Positions 24,447-32,271 of a stretch of DNA of 64,000 nucleotides are shown piece by piece. A program made the translations under genes and the position numbers. Under the pieces are notes generated by a model, which made no database searches, was not told the DNA's origin, and saw only the letters and a list, made by a program, of their open reading frames with translations. The stretch covers positions 1-64,000 of the forward strand of contig JABVCK010000001.1 of NCBI GenBank assembly GCA_013540605.1, written 5' to 3'. Numbering within the stretch: the first letter of the stretch is position 1; the number at the start of each line of letters is the position of its first letter. The DNA comes from Bacillota bacterium. Lineage in GTDB: Bacteria; Bacillota; Clostridia; Ch29.

Positions 24447-24632
24447 AATCACAGAACACAGATTCTAGATCGCAGATCGCAGATGGCAGATCGCAGGTGC
24501 CAGGTGTTAGGCGCTAGTCCATAGATCACAGTTCACAGATCACAGACGCCCGGGTTAGGGTTTTAAGTTTTTGCTCTATAGCCTTGCCCTGACGTCTGTT
24601 ATCTGTCATCTGACAACTGGCAACTGATAGAT
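24447..24632 (-). repeat. Dispersed inverted-repeat element, family A, copy 2 (reverse orientation)
   Basis: The words GATCGCAGATCGCAGATGGC, GTGCCAGGTGTTAGG and ATCACAGTTCACAGATCACAG are followed by a core (CCTTGCCCTGACGTC) and then CTGACAACTGGCAACTGAT. Its reverse complement aligns in order with copies at 2577, 26838 and 46054. It lies between the antiporter gene and the subtilase gene. Confidence 0.7.
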
Positions 24633-24633
24633 C

Positions 24634-24790
24634 GCGTGTCCCCTTTCCGATCGGGGACATTCCGCGGCAAGGAATACATCGGGGACATTCCTCGAACCCA
24701 AGAGCCCGGTTTCAATGAAGAGGTGTGTCCCCATACCTTAAAAGCAGCGGTGTGTCCCCTTTCCTTTAAGGAATGGTCCCCCTTTGATCA
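24634..24790. repeat. Cluster of REP-like GGGGACA palindromes, family B
   Basis: Several copies of GGGGACATTCC, GTGTCCCC and the variant CGCGGCAAGGAATAC lie head to tail and head to head, ending at the stop codon of the subtilase gene. Half-elements face each other with complementary sequence, as expected of REP-type elements mobilised by RAYT (Y1) transposases. No such transposase gene is in this window. Confidence 0.65.
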
Positions 24791-26080
24791 GTTCAAACGG
24801 GCGGCATTTCTTGCATCTATGATGCCGAAGCCCTGGATGTTTTTGTCTATATCCGGATAGGGTTTTGCCGTTTCTATAAGCCGGGCCTTGACCATGTCCG
24901 GAGTTAACGAGCTGTCCGCCTGAAGCATCTGGGCTATGACTCCCGCACAGATAGGGGTTGCCATAGATGTGCCGGAAAGGGAAATATACCATTTGTTGAT
25001 TCTATTTCCTTTCTTCTGTTTATCCAGAGTTGACCCGGGTGAGCGGAGAGATATAATATTCACGCCCGGTGCAAGCACATCGGGTTTATTCAGGTTGTCT
25101 GCAGTAGGTCCCCGGCTGGAAAAATTAGCCACGTTATCGTCTCTGAGATACGCAGTATTCATATCATCAAGGGCGCCCACTGTAATAACGCTGGGATGAA
25201 TTCCTGGGGTGTTTATTGTTCTGGGGGCAGGCCCACTGTTTCCTGCCGCTACACAGACTATAATATCCGAGCGCCATGCCTTTTCTACAGCCTGGCAGAT
25301 GGGATCATCCGCATAGGGCTCTTTAGCTTCGCTTCCCAGGGATAGATTTATTATCCTGATGTCATAGGCCTGTTTGTTATCGATACACCATTGAATGCCT
25401 TCTACGAGAACAGAAAGGGTGCCTGAGCCCTGCTGATTAAGAACCTTAACTCCAACCAGGTTAGCTTCGGGTGCCGGACCTTTGTACCGCGCGTCCGATT
25501 TGCTGCCGTTAGATGCGATGTCTCCAGCTACATGGGTTCCGTGACCATTGTCGTCATAGGACTCCTTTTCGTTATTAATGAAATCTGCAAATCCGATTAT
25601 TCTCCCTTCAAGATCGGGGTGGTTGTATATCCCTGTATCCAGGACAGCTACTGTGACTCCTTTACCGGTTACACTGTTTTCCCAGAGAGGGACACATTGA
25701 ACGGAGGGCGTAGCCACGTCCAACAGCGCTTTAACTTCACCGTCATACCAGATTTTTCTGACATTGCTGTCCCGCACGAGGGTTTCCAAACTGCTTGCGT
25801 TTACTTCGGTAGCAAAGGAATTTATAAGAGGCAGTTCTTTTTTTAACCTGCACCCGGCTGACTCAGCGACTGCCCGTGCGGATACCCGGTTATCCCTGGT
25901 GTTTTCAAGCTGGACTATTACAGGTATTTTCATGAGCTTTTGCTTTGTACTTTTATAAGTATCCTGGACGAAGCAGGGAATGCGCTCCGAAGGTCTATAC
26001 CATTCCAAGGTTTTTTTCCTAAGCGTCGGACAAAATTTATTAGCATAGGACCGAATCCAGTTAACGTCTTGAAAGGCCAT
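24788..26080 (-). CDS. Subtilisin-like serine protease, AprX type (S8 family)
   Basis: A 430-residue S8 peptidase with the complete catalytic triad: Asp in VAVLDTGIYNHPDL, His in NGHGTHVAGDI and Ser in LSGTSMATPICAG. The oxyanion Asn is in VAAGNSGPA. Residues 50-120 look like an I9-type inhibitor or chaperone propeptide. There is no signal peptide, and the length is close to Bacillus AprX (about 440), so I infer a cytoplasmic or late-sporulation protease. On the minus strand the start ATG follows GAGGAGGAAAAGCA. It is alone in its orientation, bounded by family B repeats at the 3' side. A 22-codon relic of a similar gene lies at 15198. Confidence 0.92.
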   Translation of the reverse strand: MAFQDVNWIRSYANKFCPTLRKKTLEWYRPSERIPCFVQDTYKSTKQKLMKIPVIVQLENTRDNRVSARAVAESAGCRLKKELPLINSFATEVNASSLETLVRDSNVRKIWYDGEVKALLDVATPSVQCVPLWENSVTGKGVTVAVLDTGIYNHPDLEGRIIGFADFINNEKESYDDNGHGTHVAGDIASNGSKSDARYKGPAPEANLVGVKVLNQQGSGTLSVLVEGIQWCIDNKQAYDIRIINLSLGSEAKEPYADDPICQAVEKAWRSDIIVCVAAGNSGPAPRTINTPGIHPSVITVGALDDMNTAYLRDDNVANFSSRGPTADNLNKPDVLAPGVNIISLRSPGSTLDKQKKGNRINKWYISLSGTSMATPICAGVIAQMLQADSSLTPDMVKARLIETAKPYPDIDKNIQGFGIIDARNAARLN

Positions 26081-26164
26081 TGCTTTTCCTCCTCGAATTG
26101 ATTGTTATGTAAACTGATAGTTATATAATATGAAGTAAAGAGAAAATCCGGGACTGTTCCGTTT

Positions 26165-26281
26165 ATGATCCGGGACAAAACCGTATATGTCAATAACGAA
26201 ACACATGAGATTATCAAGTTTCATCTGGTAACTGAAGGGAAGGCCAAGGAAATTCCTGAATGGGTTGAAGAAATGCTGTAA
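26165..26281 (+). CDS. Possible small hypothetical protein
   Basis: A 38-codon frame beginning ATG at 26165 encodes a charged peptide ending EIPEWVEEML, with no obvious ribosome binding site. It lies in the divergent spacer between the subtilase and the prolyl-tRNA editing gene. It may be a fragment of a larger lost gene or chance. I do not recognise it. Confidence 0.2.
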   Translation: MIRDKTVYVNNETHEIIKFHLVTEGKAKEIPEWVEEML

Positions 26282-26346
26282 AAAGATATATACTAATGAA
26301 AAGAAGGCTTAATAACATAACTGCGGAGGAGGTTTGCAAAAAACGC

Positions 26347-26835
26347 ATGGGTAACGAGAAAAGGGTTTATGAAGTGCTGGAGGATTTGGGTATAAGCTAT
26401 TCGGTCAAGGAGCACCCACCGGTATTTACCGTGGAGGAGGCTGAAGAATACTGGAGAGATGTCCCCGGCACCCACTGCAAAAATCTGTTTTTAAGAGACC
26501 AGAAAGGCAAGCGGCATTACCTTGTGGTGCTTGAGCACAGCAAGAAGGTTGATATGAACAATCTGGCCGGGCAGATAGGCGACGGGAAGCTGAGCTTTGG
26601 GTCTGAAGGCAGGCTTGAGAAATATCTGGGCTTGGCTACAGGGGCAGTTTCACCCTTTGGGTTGATAAACGACAGCAGCAAGGAGGTTAAGGTTGTTCTG
26701 GACGAAGATTTGAAAAAAGCCGAGCTGGTGAATTTTCATCCTAACGTAAATACGGCAACCGTAACCATATCCTACCGAGATTTTGAAAAGTTCCTGCAAT
26801 GGTGCAAAAATGACCTGATGTATGTGAATATCTAA
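26347..26835 (+). CDS. Prolyl-tRNA editing deacylase (ProX / YbaK family)
   Basis: A 162-residue protein of the YbaK/EbsC family, ProX branch. These proteins hydrolyse mischarged Ala- or Cys-tRNA(Pro) in trans. Characteristic features are HPPVFTVEEAEEYW near the start, CKNLFLRDQKGKRHYLVVL with the catalytic Lys, LGLATGAVSPFGLIND, and a C-terminal HPNVNTATVTISY. Two start codons are possible, 26296 and 26347. The second fits family length and has an upstream GGAGGAGG, though the spacing is long. Proline-linked function fits the nearby hydroxyproline dehydratase genes, but a repeat element separates them. Confidence 0.88.
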   Translation: MGNEKRVYEVLEDLGISYSVKEHPPVFTVEEAEEYWRDVPGTHCKNLFLRDQKGKRHYLVVLEHSKKVDMNNLAGQIGDGKLSFGSEGRLEKYLGLATGAVSPFGLINDSSKEVKVVLDEDLKKAELVNFHPNVNTATVTISYRDFEKFLQWCKNDLMYVNI

Positions 26836-26837
26836 GA

Positions 26838-27086
26838 ATCAGTTACCAGTTGACGGATGGCAGTTACCAGTTGCCTGTTGTCAGTTTCCAGAGATTGAGT
26901 TCACAGTTGCCAGTTGGCAGACGCCAGGGCAAAGCTAGAGAGAAAGTATCTAAATACTTTGCCTTAGCAACTATGAACTACCAACTACCAACTACCAACT
27001 ACCAACTACGAACTAAATTTAGCACCTGGCACCTGGCACCTAGCACCTGCATCTGTGATCTGTGAACTGTGATCTGTGATCTGTAA
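26838..27086 (+). repeat. Dispersed inverted-repeat element, family A, copy 3
   Basis: The left arm holds CAGTTACCAGTTGACGG and CACAGTTGCCAGTTGGC. The core is CGCCAGGGCAAAGCTAGAG. The right arm holds a five-fold tandem of ACTACCAACT, then CACCTGGCACCTGGCACC and GATCTGTGATCTGTGA. It occupies the whole spacer between the ProX gene and the RocR-like activator. Confidence 0.75.
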
Positions 27087-27113
27087 ACCGGATTTGTGAC
27101 AGGGGGGGAACGT

Positions 27114-28568
27114 ATGGATTACAAACTTCTTCTGGAGTCAATACTTGAACACCTGGATGAGGGTATACTGGTCGTAGACACAAAGGCCAATGTGACCTTT
27201 TTCAATGAGCCGGCAACGAATATTGCAGGCATTTCACCTGAGAAAGCCATCGGCAAAAACATACTTGAGATATTTCCGGGACTAACGCCCGAAAATAGTA
27301 CGTTTTATTATGTTCTGAGGAACAAGAAGCCGCTGGTGGACCATGTGCAGACTTATATGAACTACCAGAGGAAAATTGTTTCAACCGTTACCTCCACCAT
27401 CCCTCTGATTAACGACGGCGAGTTGATAGGGGCGCTTGAGGTATACAGGGATTTGACCTATGTAAAGGAACTGTCCGAGAAGGTTTTCGCACTGCAAAAG
27501 CAATTGTTTAAAAAGGACGGCAGCCAGGAATTATACAAGGGGAACGGAACCATATATATGCTTGAAGACATTGTCGGGAAAAGCAGGATGATTAGAGAAC
27601 TCCGGGAAAAGGTTCAGAGAATAGCCGACAGCAGTTCTCCGGTGCTTGTATACGGTGAGACCGGGACCGGCAAGGAGTTGGTCGTCCAGGCAATTCACAA
27701 CGCCAGCAAAACGAGAAAGGGAAAACCTTTCATCGCCCAGAACTGTGCCGCATTACCGAATACGCTGCTGGAGGGAATCCTGTTCGGCACCTCCTCCGGC
27801 AGCTTCACAGGGGCCAAGGATAAACCCGGCCTCTTTGAACTGGCTGATGGAGGGACATTGTATCTGGATGAAATCAATTCCATGGACATTGATCTTCAGG
27901 GGAAACTCCTTAGAGTCCTGCAGGACGGTGTGATAAGAAGAATAGGGGGAACAAACACCGTTAAAGTAGATGTAAGGGTTATGGCATCTACCAACGAACC
28001 GCCGCTGAGGTCGGTGGAGAAGAAAGCGTTGCGGCAGGACCTATATTACAGGTTGAATGTTATTGCTTTTAATATCCCATCCTTGAGGGAAAGAAAGGAA
28101 GATATCCCCCTTCTGGTGGAGCATTTTATACATCACTATAACGGCAAGCTGGATAAGAATGTAAGGGGTATATCCCAGGAAGCCCTGAACCTTTTTTACA
28201 GTTACAGCTGGCCGGGTAATATCAGAGAACTGAAATATGCCATTGAGAGTACAATGAACTTTATAGACAGCGAGATAATCGACATCCGGGATCTGCCGGC
28301 AAGTATATCAAACAGCATAATGTCTTCTCTAGAGAACAATTTACGGTATTCGGATTCCAAACCCATACCGGCGCTGGTGGAAGCCTTGAACTCCTATGAG
28401 AAAGAATTGATTGAGCGGGCTATTGAAGCGGCTAATGGCAACTGCGCAGAGGCAGCAAGGGTTTTAAAGATTCCGCGGCAAACGCTTCACAATAAAATAA
28501 AAAAACATGGCATAACGTGGCGAACCATCACAGAGGAATGTACTAAAAATGGTACAACAGACCAATAA
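27114..28568 (+). CDS. Sigma54-dependent activator, RocR-like (PAS, AAA+, Fis HTH)
   Basis: A 484-residue enhancer-binding protein. A PAS domain covers about residues 5-115 (DEGILVVDTKANVTFFNEPA). The AAA+ core has Walker A GETGTGKELVVQAIH, the sigma54-binding loop GSFTGA (Ser in place of the usual first Ala, as in RocR) and Walker B TLYLDEINS. The Fis-type HTH is near the end (AARVLKIPRQTLHNKIKK). ATG 27114 after GGGGGGAACGT is preferred to the in-frame start at 27096. A sigma54 promoter lies 110 bp downstream, ahead of the glycyl-radical operon, which is its probable target. RocR itself controls arginine/ornithine breakdown, so an amino-acid-derived inducer is plausible. Confidence 0.92.
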   Translation: MDYKLLLESILEHLDEGILVVDTKANVTFFNEPATNIAGISPEKAIGKNILEIFPGLTPENSTFYYVLRNKKPLVDHVQTYMNYQRKIVSTVTSTIPLINDGELIGALEVYRDLTYVKELSEKVFALQKQLFKKDGSQELYKGNGTIYMLEDIVGKSRMIRELREKVQRIADSSSPVLVYGETGTGKELVVQAIHNASKTRKGKPFIAQNCAALPNTLLEGILFGTSSGSFTGAKDKPGLFELADGGTLYLDEINSMDIDLQGKLLRVLQDGVIRRIGGTNTVKVDVRVMASTNEPPLRSVEKKALRQDLYYRLNVIAFNIPSLRERKEDIPLLVEHFIHHYNGKLDKNVRGISQEALNLFYSYSWPGNIRELKYAIESTMNFIDSEIIDIRDLPASISNSIMSSLENNLRYSDSKPIPALVEALNSYEKELIERAIEAANGNCAEAARVLKIPRQTLHNKIKKHGITWRTITEECTKNGTTDQ

Positions 28569-28572
28569 AGAG

Positions 28573-28613
28573 CTCAAACTGTCCCAATTATGGGACACGA
28601 TTTGAGTTTTTTT
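28573..28613 (+). terminator. Terminator after the RocR-like activator
   Basis: CTCAAA-CTGTCCC pairs with GGGACA and TTTGAG around AATTAT and is followed by seven T residues. It separates the regulator from the operon it probably controls. Confidence 0.85.
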
Positions 28614-28677
28614 GTAGTTACCAGCCCGAAAGACCGGCTTGCTCAGTTTCAAAGAAGCTTTGAGCCTGCGGGAGTGG

Positions 28678-28695
28678 TTGGCATAGCAATTGCAA
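28678..28695 (+). promoter_or_regulatory. Sigma54 (-24/-12) promoter of the hypE-hypD operon
   Basis: GTTGGCATAGCAATTGCAAT has GG at 28680-28681 and GC at 28692-28693, 10 bp apart, with TTGGCA and TTGCAA elements well conserved. The predicted transcription start, near 28704, is at the left edge of a perfect palindrome. Confidence 0.85.
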
Positions 28696-28700
28696 TATAT

Positions 28701-28733
28701 CATTGCAGGAATTCTATCAGAATTCCTGCAATG
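28701..28733. promoter_or_regulatory. Perfect 33-bp palindrome at the start of the hypE-hypD transcript
   Basis: Two perfect 15-bp arms (CATTGCAGGAATTCT and its reverse complement) flank ATC. The element starts at or next to the predicted sigma54 transcription start. It would therefore form a hairpin at the very 5' end of the mRNA, or act as a repressor site over the start point. Confidence 0.7.
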
Positions 28734-28771
28734 ATGGAGGGATTCACAAATATCTTCTAGAGGTGATGCTT

Positions 28772-29674
28772 TTGGCGACCGGAATCATATATAACGTGCA
28801 GAGGTACTCAATACATGACGGACCGGGAATACGTACCACTGTTTTTCTCAAAGGATGTCCTTTGGACTGTTGGTGGTGCCACAACCCGGAGAGCCAAAAA
28901 CCCGGGCAGGAAATAATCTTTTGGGAAGAGAGATGCCTCCGGTGCGGTGATTGTGCGGGAACATGTAAAAAAGGCGCGGTTGTTTTCAGAAATAACATGC
29001 CGGTAATTTTAACGGAAAACTGTGATTTATGCGGCAGTTGTTCAAGCAAGTGTCCGTCGGGGGCACAGGAAATGGTGGGAAGGAAGGTTTCGGCCGCTGA
29101 GTTGATGAAGGAAATTGAAAAGGATACAATATTCTTTGACGAATCCGGGGGAGGGGTAACCTTTTCCGGCGGAGAACCCCTGATGCAGCCCGATTTTTTG
29201 GATGAACTCTTAAAACGCTGTAAGGAAAAGCAAATAAACACCGCGGTTGATACATCAGGTTATGCATCATGGGAGACAGTGAACAGGATATCAGAAAACG
29301 CAGACCTGTTCTTATATGACATTAAACTGATGGATAACATTAGGCATAAAAAATACACAGGGGTGGATAACGACATCATAATCAACAACTTGAAACTTCT
29401 TGCAAGGAAACACAACAATATTGTAATAAGGGTCCCGGTAGTCCCCGGCATTAACGACAGCTCCGACGACATGCTGGCAATAGGAGAGTTTGTCCTTACA
29501 TTGGGCATAAAGAGCTTGAATATTCTTCCATACCATAATACGGGTATGGATAAATATAGAAGATTGCATTTGGAATATAAAATTCCTGAAACAAAACCCC
29601 CATCCCAGGAACGTATGGGAGAAATCAAAGACAGACTGGGAAGCCTTGGGCTAAATATCAAGATAGGAGGTTGA
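28772..29674 (+). CDS. hypE: Glycyl-radical enzyme activating protein (radical SAM)
   Basis: A roughly 300-residue radical-SAM activase. The SAM-binding cluster motif C-x3-C-x2-C is in GCPLDCWWCHNP. Two extra ferredoxin-like clusters follow at about residues 50-95 (CLRCGDCAGTCKKGA and CDLCGSCSSKCPSGA), typical of activases for non-PFL dehydratases. GGVTFSGGEPLMQPDFL is also conserved. It installs the glycyl radical on the downstream dehydratase, 6 bp away. A TTG at 28772 is 6 bp after AGAGGTG and fits best; ATG 28766 directly abuts that site. A longer frame from 28703 would run through the palindrome and is unlikely. Confidence 0.92.
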   Translation: MATGIIYNVQRYSIHDGPGIRTTVFLKGCPLDCWWCHNPESQKPGQEIIFWEERCLRCGDCAGTCKKGAVVFRNNMPVILTENCDLCGSCSSKCPSGAQEMVGRKVSAAELMKEIEKDTIFFDESGGGVTFSGGEPLMQPDFLDELLKRCKEKQINTAVDTSGYASWETVNRISENADLFLYDIKLMDNIRHKKYTGVDNDIIINNLKLLARKHNNIVIRVPVVPGINDSSDDMLAIGEFVLTLGIKSLNILPYHNTGMDKYRRLHLEYKIPETKPPSQERMGEIKDRLGSLGLNIKIGG

Positions 29675-29680
29675 TTTCAA

Positions 29681-32041
29681 GTGAATGAAAGGGTGGCAAA
29701 ACTAAGGCAGCAGAGCCTGGACACAATACCGACGTTATCCATCGAGCGGGCAGAGCTGGTTACAGAGGCCTATGAAAAGTACGCAGGGAAGGTTTCGGTC
29801 CCCGTACTTAGGGCATTGACCTTTAAACACCTTATGGAGAATAAAACAATCTGTATTAACGATGGGGAACTGATAGTCGGAGAGAGGGGGCCGTATCCCC
29901 AGGCTGCACCCACATATCCTGAGCTGTGCTGTCACAGCCTTGAGGACCTGGATATAATTGATGGAAGGGACAAGATAGCCTTCAAGGTTAGCGATGAGGT
30001 CAAGAAGATTCAGCAGGAGAAAATTATACCTTACTGGAGGGGTAAATCCATTAGGGATATGCTTTTCGACCAGATGAGCGACGAGTGGAAGGAGTGCTAT
30101 TTTGCCGGTATATACACCGAATTTATGGAGCAAAGGGCGCCGGGGCATACAGTGGCCGATGGAAAGATATATAGAAAGGGTTTCCTTGATTTCAAACGGG
30201 ACATACAGCAAAGCCTTAGCAGCATAGATTATCTAAATGACCCCGAAGCCTATGATAAACAGGAAGAACTCAAGGCCATGCTTATATGTGCTGATGCCAT
30301 AATCAGGTATGCCGAGCGTCACGCAGAAAAGGCTAGGGAACTGGCAGAGTTGGAGAAGGACCCAAAAAGGAAAAAGGAACTTGAGAAGATTGCCGAAGTA
30401 TGTTCATACGTTCCCGCCAATGCACCCAGGAGCTTCTGGGAGGCTTTACAGGCCTATTGGTTTATACACCTTGGGGTGATAACCGAGCTCAATACATGGG
30501 ACTCCTTCAATCCCGGCAAACTGGACCAGCACCTGTATCCCTTCTACAAGAAAGAAACAGAAGAGGGTACCTTAACCCGCGATGAAGCAAAGGAACTTGT
30601 CCAGTGTTTCTGGGTCAAGTTCAATAATCAGCCGGCACCACCCAAGGTCGGTGTTACGCTGCAGGAAAGCGGAACCTATACGGATTTTGCAAATATAAAC
30701 ATTGGCGGGATAATGCCGGATGGAACCGACGGAGTCAACGATGTAACCTATATGCTTCTTGAAATAATAGGTGAAATGAAGATTCTGCAGCCAAGTACAA
30801 ATGTACAGGTCAGCAGGAAAAACCCTGATAAGTTTGTTAAGAAGGCCTGTGAGATAATCCGGATGGGTATGGGGTTCCCCTCGGTGTTCAATACCGACGC
30901 TGTGGTGGAAGAGCTTATACGGCAGGGTAAAAGTATAGAGGATGCCCGGTGCGGCGGCACCAGCGGATGTGTGGAAACCGGAGCCTTTGGGAAGGAAGCG
31001 TATATCCTGACCGGATACTTCAACATTCCCAAGATACTTGAAATAACGCTTCACAATGGGATGGATCCGGCTACCGGGAAGAAACTGGGAATAGAGACAG
31101 GGGATCCGTGTACCTTTGAGACGTATGATGAGTTGTTCGATGCGTTCAAGAAACAGATGCACCACTTCATAGATATAAAGATCAGGGGCAATAATATAAT
31201 TGAAACGCTCTATGCAAAGTATATGCCTGCTCCCTTCCTCTCGATAATAATTGATGACTGCATCAAAAAAGGTAAGGACTATAATGCCGGCGGCGCCAGG
31301 TACAATACCAATTACATCCAGGGTGTTGGTACAGGAAGCATCACCGACAGCCTGGCAGCAATAAAGTATCACATATACGACAATAAGAACATTGCCATGG
31401 CAGAGCTGATAGAAGCACTGGACAATAACTTTGAGGGCTATGAAAAAATCAGGCAGTTGCTCATAAACAAAGCTCCGAAATATGGCAACGATGATGACTA
31501 TGCGGACAGCATCATGGTTTCGGTATTTGATGCTTACTTCAACGAGGTTGACGGCAGGAATAACATGAAGGGCGGCAAATACAGGATAGATATGCTCCCA
31601 ACCACCTGCCACATATATTTCGGGTCGGTCATAGGAGCGCTGCCGGACGGCAGGAAGGCCGGAGAACCACTGTCCGAAGGTATTTCCCCGGTCCAGGGTG
31701 TCGACAAATACGGACCGACAGCGGTAATAAAATCCGCCGCAAAGATGGACCACCTGAAAACAGGAGGCACCCTGCTCAACCAGAAGTTCACTCCCCAGGT
31801 TATGGAGGGAGAAGAGGGACTGGAAAAACTCACACACCTGATAAGGGCGTACTTCAAAATGGATGGTCACCATATCCAGTTCAATGTAATAAGTGCGGAT
31901 ACCCTGAGGGCCGCGCAGGCTAACCCCGAAAAATATCAAAATCTCATTGTAAGGGTTGCGGGGTACAGCGATTACTTCAGGAACCTCAACAAGAAGCTGC
32001 AGGATGAGATCATTGCGCGAACCGAGCATATGGCCTTTTAA
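29681..32041 (+). CDS. hypD: Glycyl-radical dehydratase, probable trans-4-hydroxy-L-proline dehydratase
   Basis: A 786-residue glycyl-radical enzyme. The radical site is Gly761 in VRVAGYSDYF. The thiyl Cys is Cys430 with the catalytic base Glu432 in TSGCVETGAFGKEAY. From memory, long stretches match Clostridioides difficile t4LHypD, for example the N-terminal ERA-x-L-x-TEAY-x-KY, TEFMEQRAPGHTV, VKFNNQPAPPKVG and the C-terminal HHIQFNV. That enzyme dehydrates trans-4-hydroxy-L-proline to pyrroline-5-carboxylate, later reduced to proline. The nearby ProX protein and RocR-like activator agree with a proline theme. No proC gene is seen in the window. It starts at GTG 29681 after AGGAGGTTGATTTCA. 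It should not be confused with the hydrogenase-maturation HypD. Confidence 0.82.
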   Translation: MNERVAKLRQQSLDTIPTLSIERAELVTEAYEKYAGKVSVPVLRALTFKHLMENKTICINDGELIVGERGPYPQAAPTYPELCCHSLEDLDIIDGRDKIAFKVSDEVKKIQQEKIIPYWRGKSIRDMLFDQMSDEWKECYFAGIYTEFMEQRAPGHTVADGKIYRKGFLDFKRDIQQSLSSIDYLNDPEAYDKQEELKAMLICADAIIRYAERHAEKARELAELEKDPKRKKELEKIAEVCSYVPANAPRSFWEALQAYWFIHLGVITELNTWDSFNPGKLDQHLYPFYKKETEEGTLTRDEAKELVQCFWVKFNNQPAPPKVGVTLQESGTYTDFANINIGGIMPDGTDGVNDVTYMLLEIIGEMKILQPSTNVQVSRKNPDKFVKKACEIIRMGMGFPSVFNTDAVVEELIRQGKSIEDARCGGTSGCVETGAFGKEAYILTGYFNIPKILEITLHNGMDPATGKKLGIETGDPCTFETYDELFDAFKKQMHHFIDIKIRGNNIIETLYAKYMPAPFLSIIIDDCIKKGKDYNAGGARYNTNYIQGVGTGSITDSLAAIKYHIYDNKNIAMAELIEALDNNFEGYEKIRQLLINKAPKYGNDDDYADSIMVSVFDAYFNEVDGRNNMKGGKYRIDMLPTTCHIYFGSVIGALPDGRKAGEPLSEGISPVQGVDKYGPTAVIKSAAKMDHLKTGGTLLNQKFTPQVMEGEEGLEKLTHLIRAYFKMDGHHIQFNVISADTLRAAQANPEKYQNLIVRVAGYSDYFRNLNKKLQDEIIARTEHMAF

Positions 32042-32051
32042 GACGATCGAA

Positions 32052-32086
32052 AAAGAGGGAAACCGGAAAATCCGGTTTCCCTCTTT
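32052..32086 (+). terminator. Terminator-like hairpin after hypD
   Basis: AAAGAGGGAAACCGGA pairs perfectly over 16 bp with TCCGGTTTCCCTCTTT around a 3-nt loop, ten bases after the stop codon. The U-run is short but the stem is very stable. Confidence 0.8.
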
Positions 32087-32271
32087 GAGGTAATGGGGAA
32101 TTCCTTTTTGCCTGTTAATAGCGTTTAGAATTCTGGCGAACCGGATAAATTTTAGCAGGTATTTGTCATATATTGCGAATTATTGGAATAGGAGATTTGT
32201 CCTTCTAATAGAATATGTTAGGAAAGAGAAATAGTTGGCGGTTTTTCAACAAATTAGGAGGGCTTGGAAGA

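Noticed and set aside
26850-27065. 71-codon open frame within the repeat element before the RocR-like gene
   Set aside because: It is made entirely of repeat words (QLP, TNYQL) and has no start signal.
30572-32029. A 485-codon open frame on the minus strand opposite hypD
   Set aside because: It is the shadow of a long, well-conserved gene; its product has no recognisable features and no ribosome binding site context.
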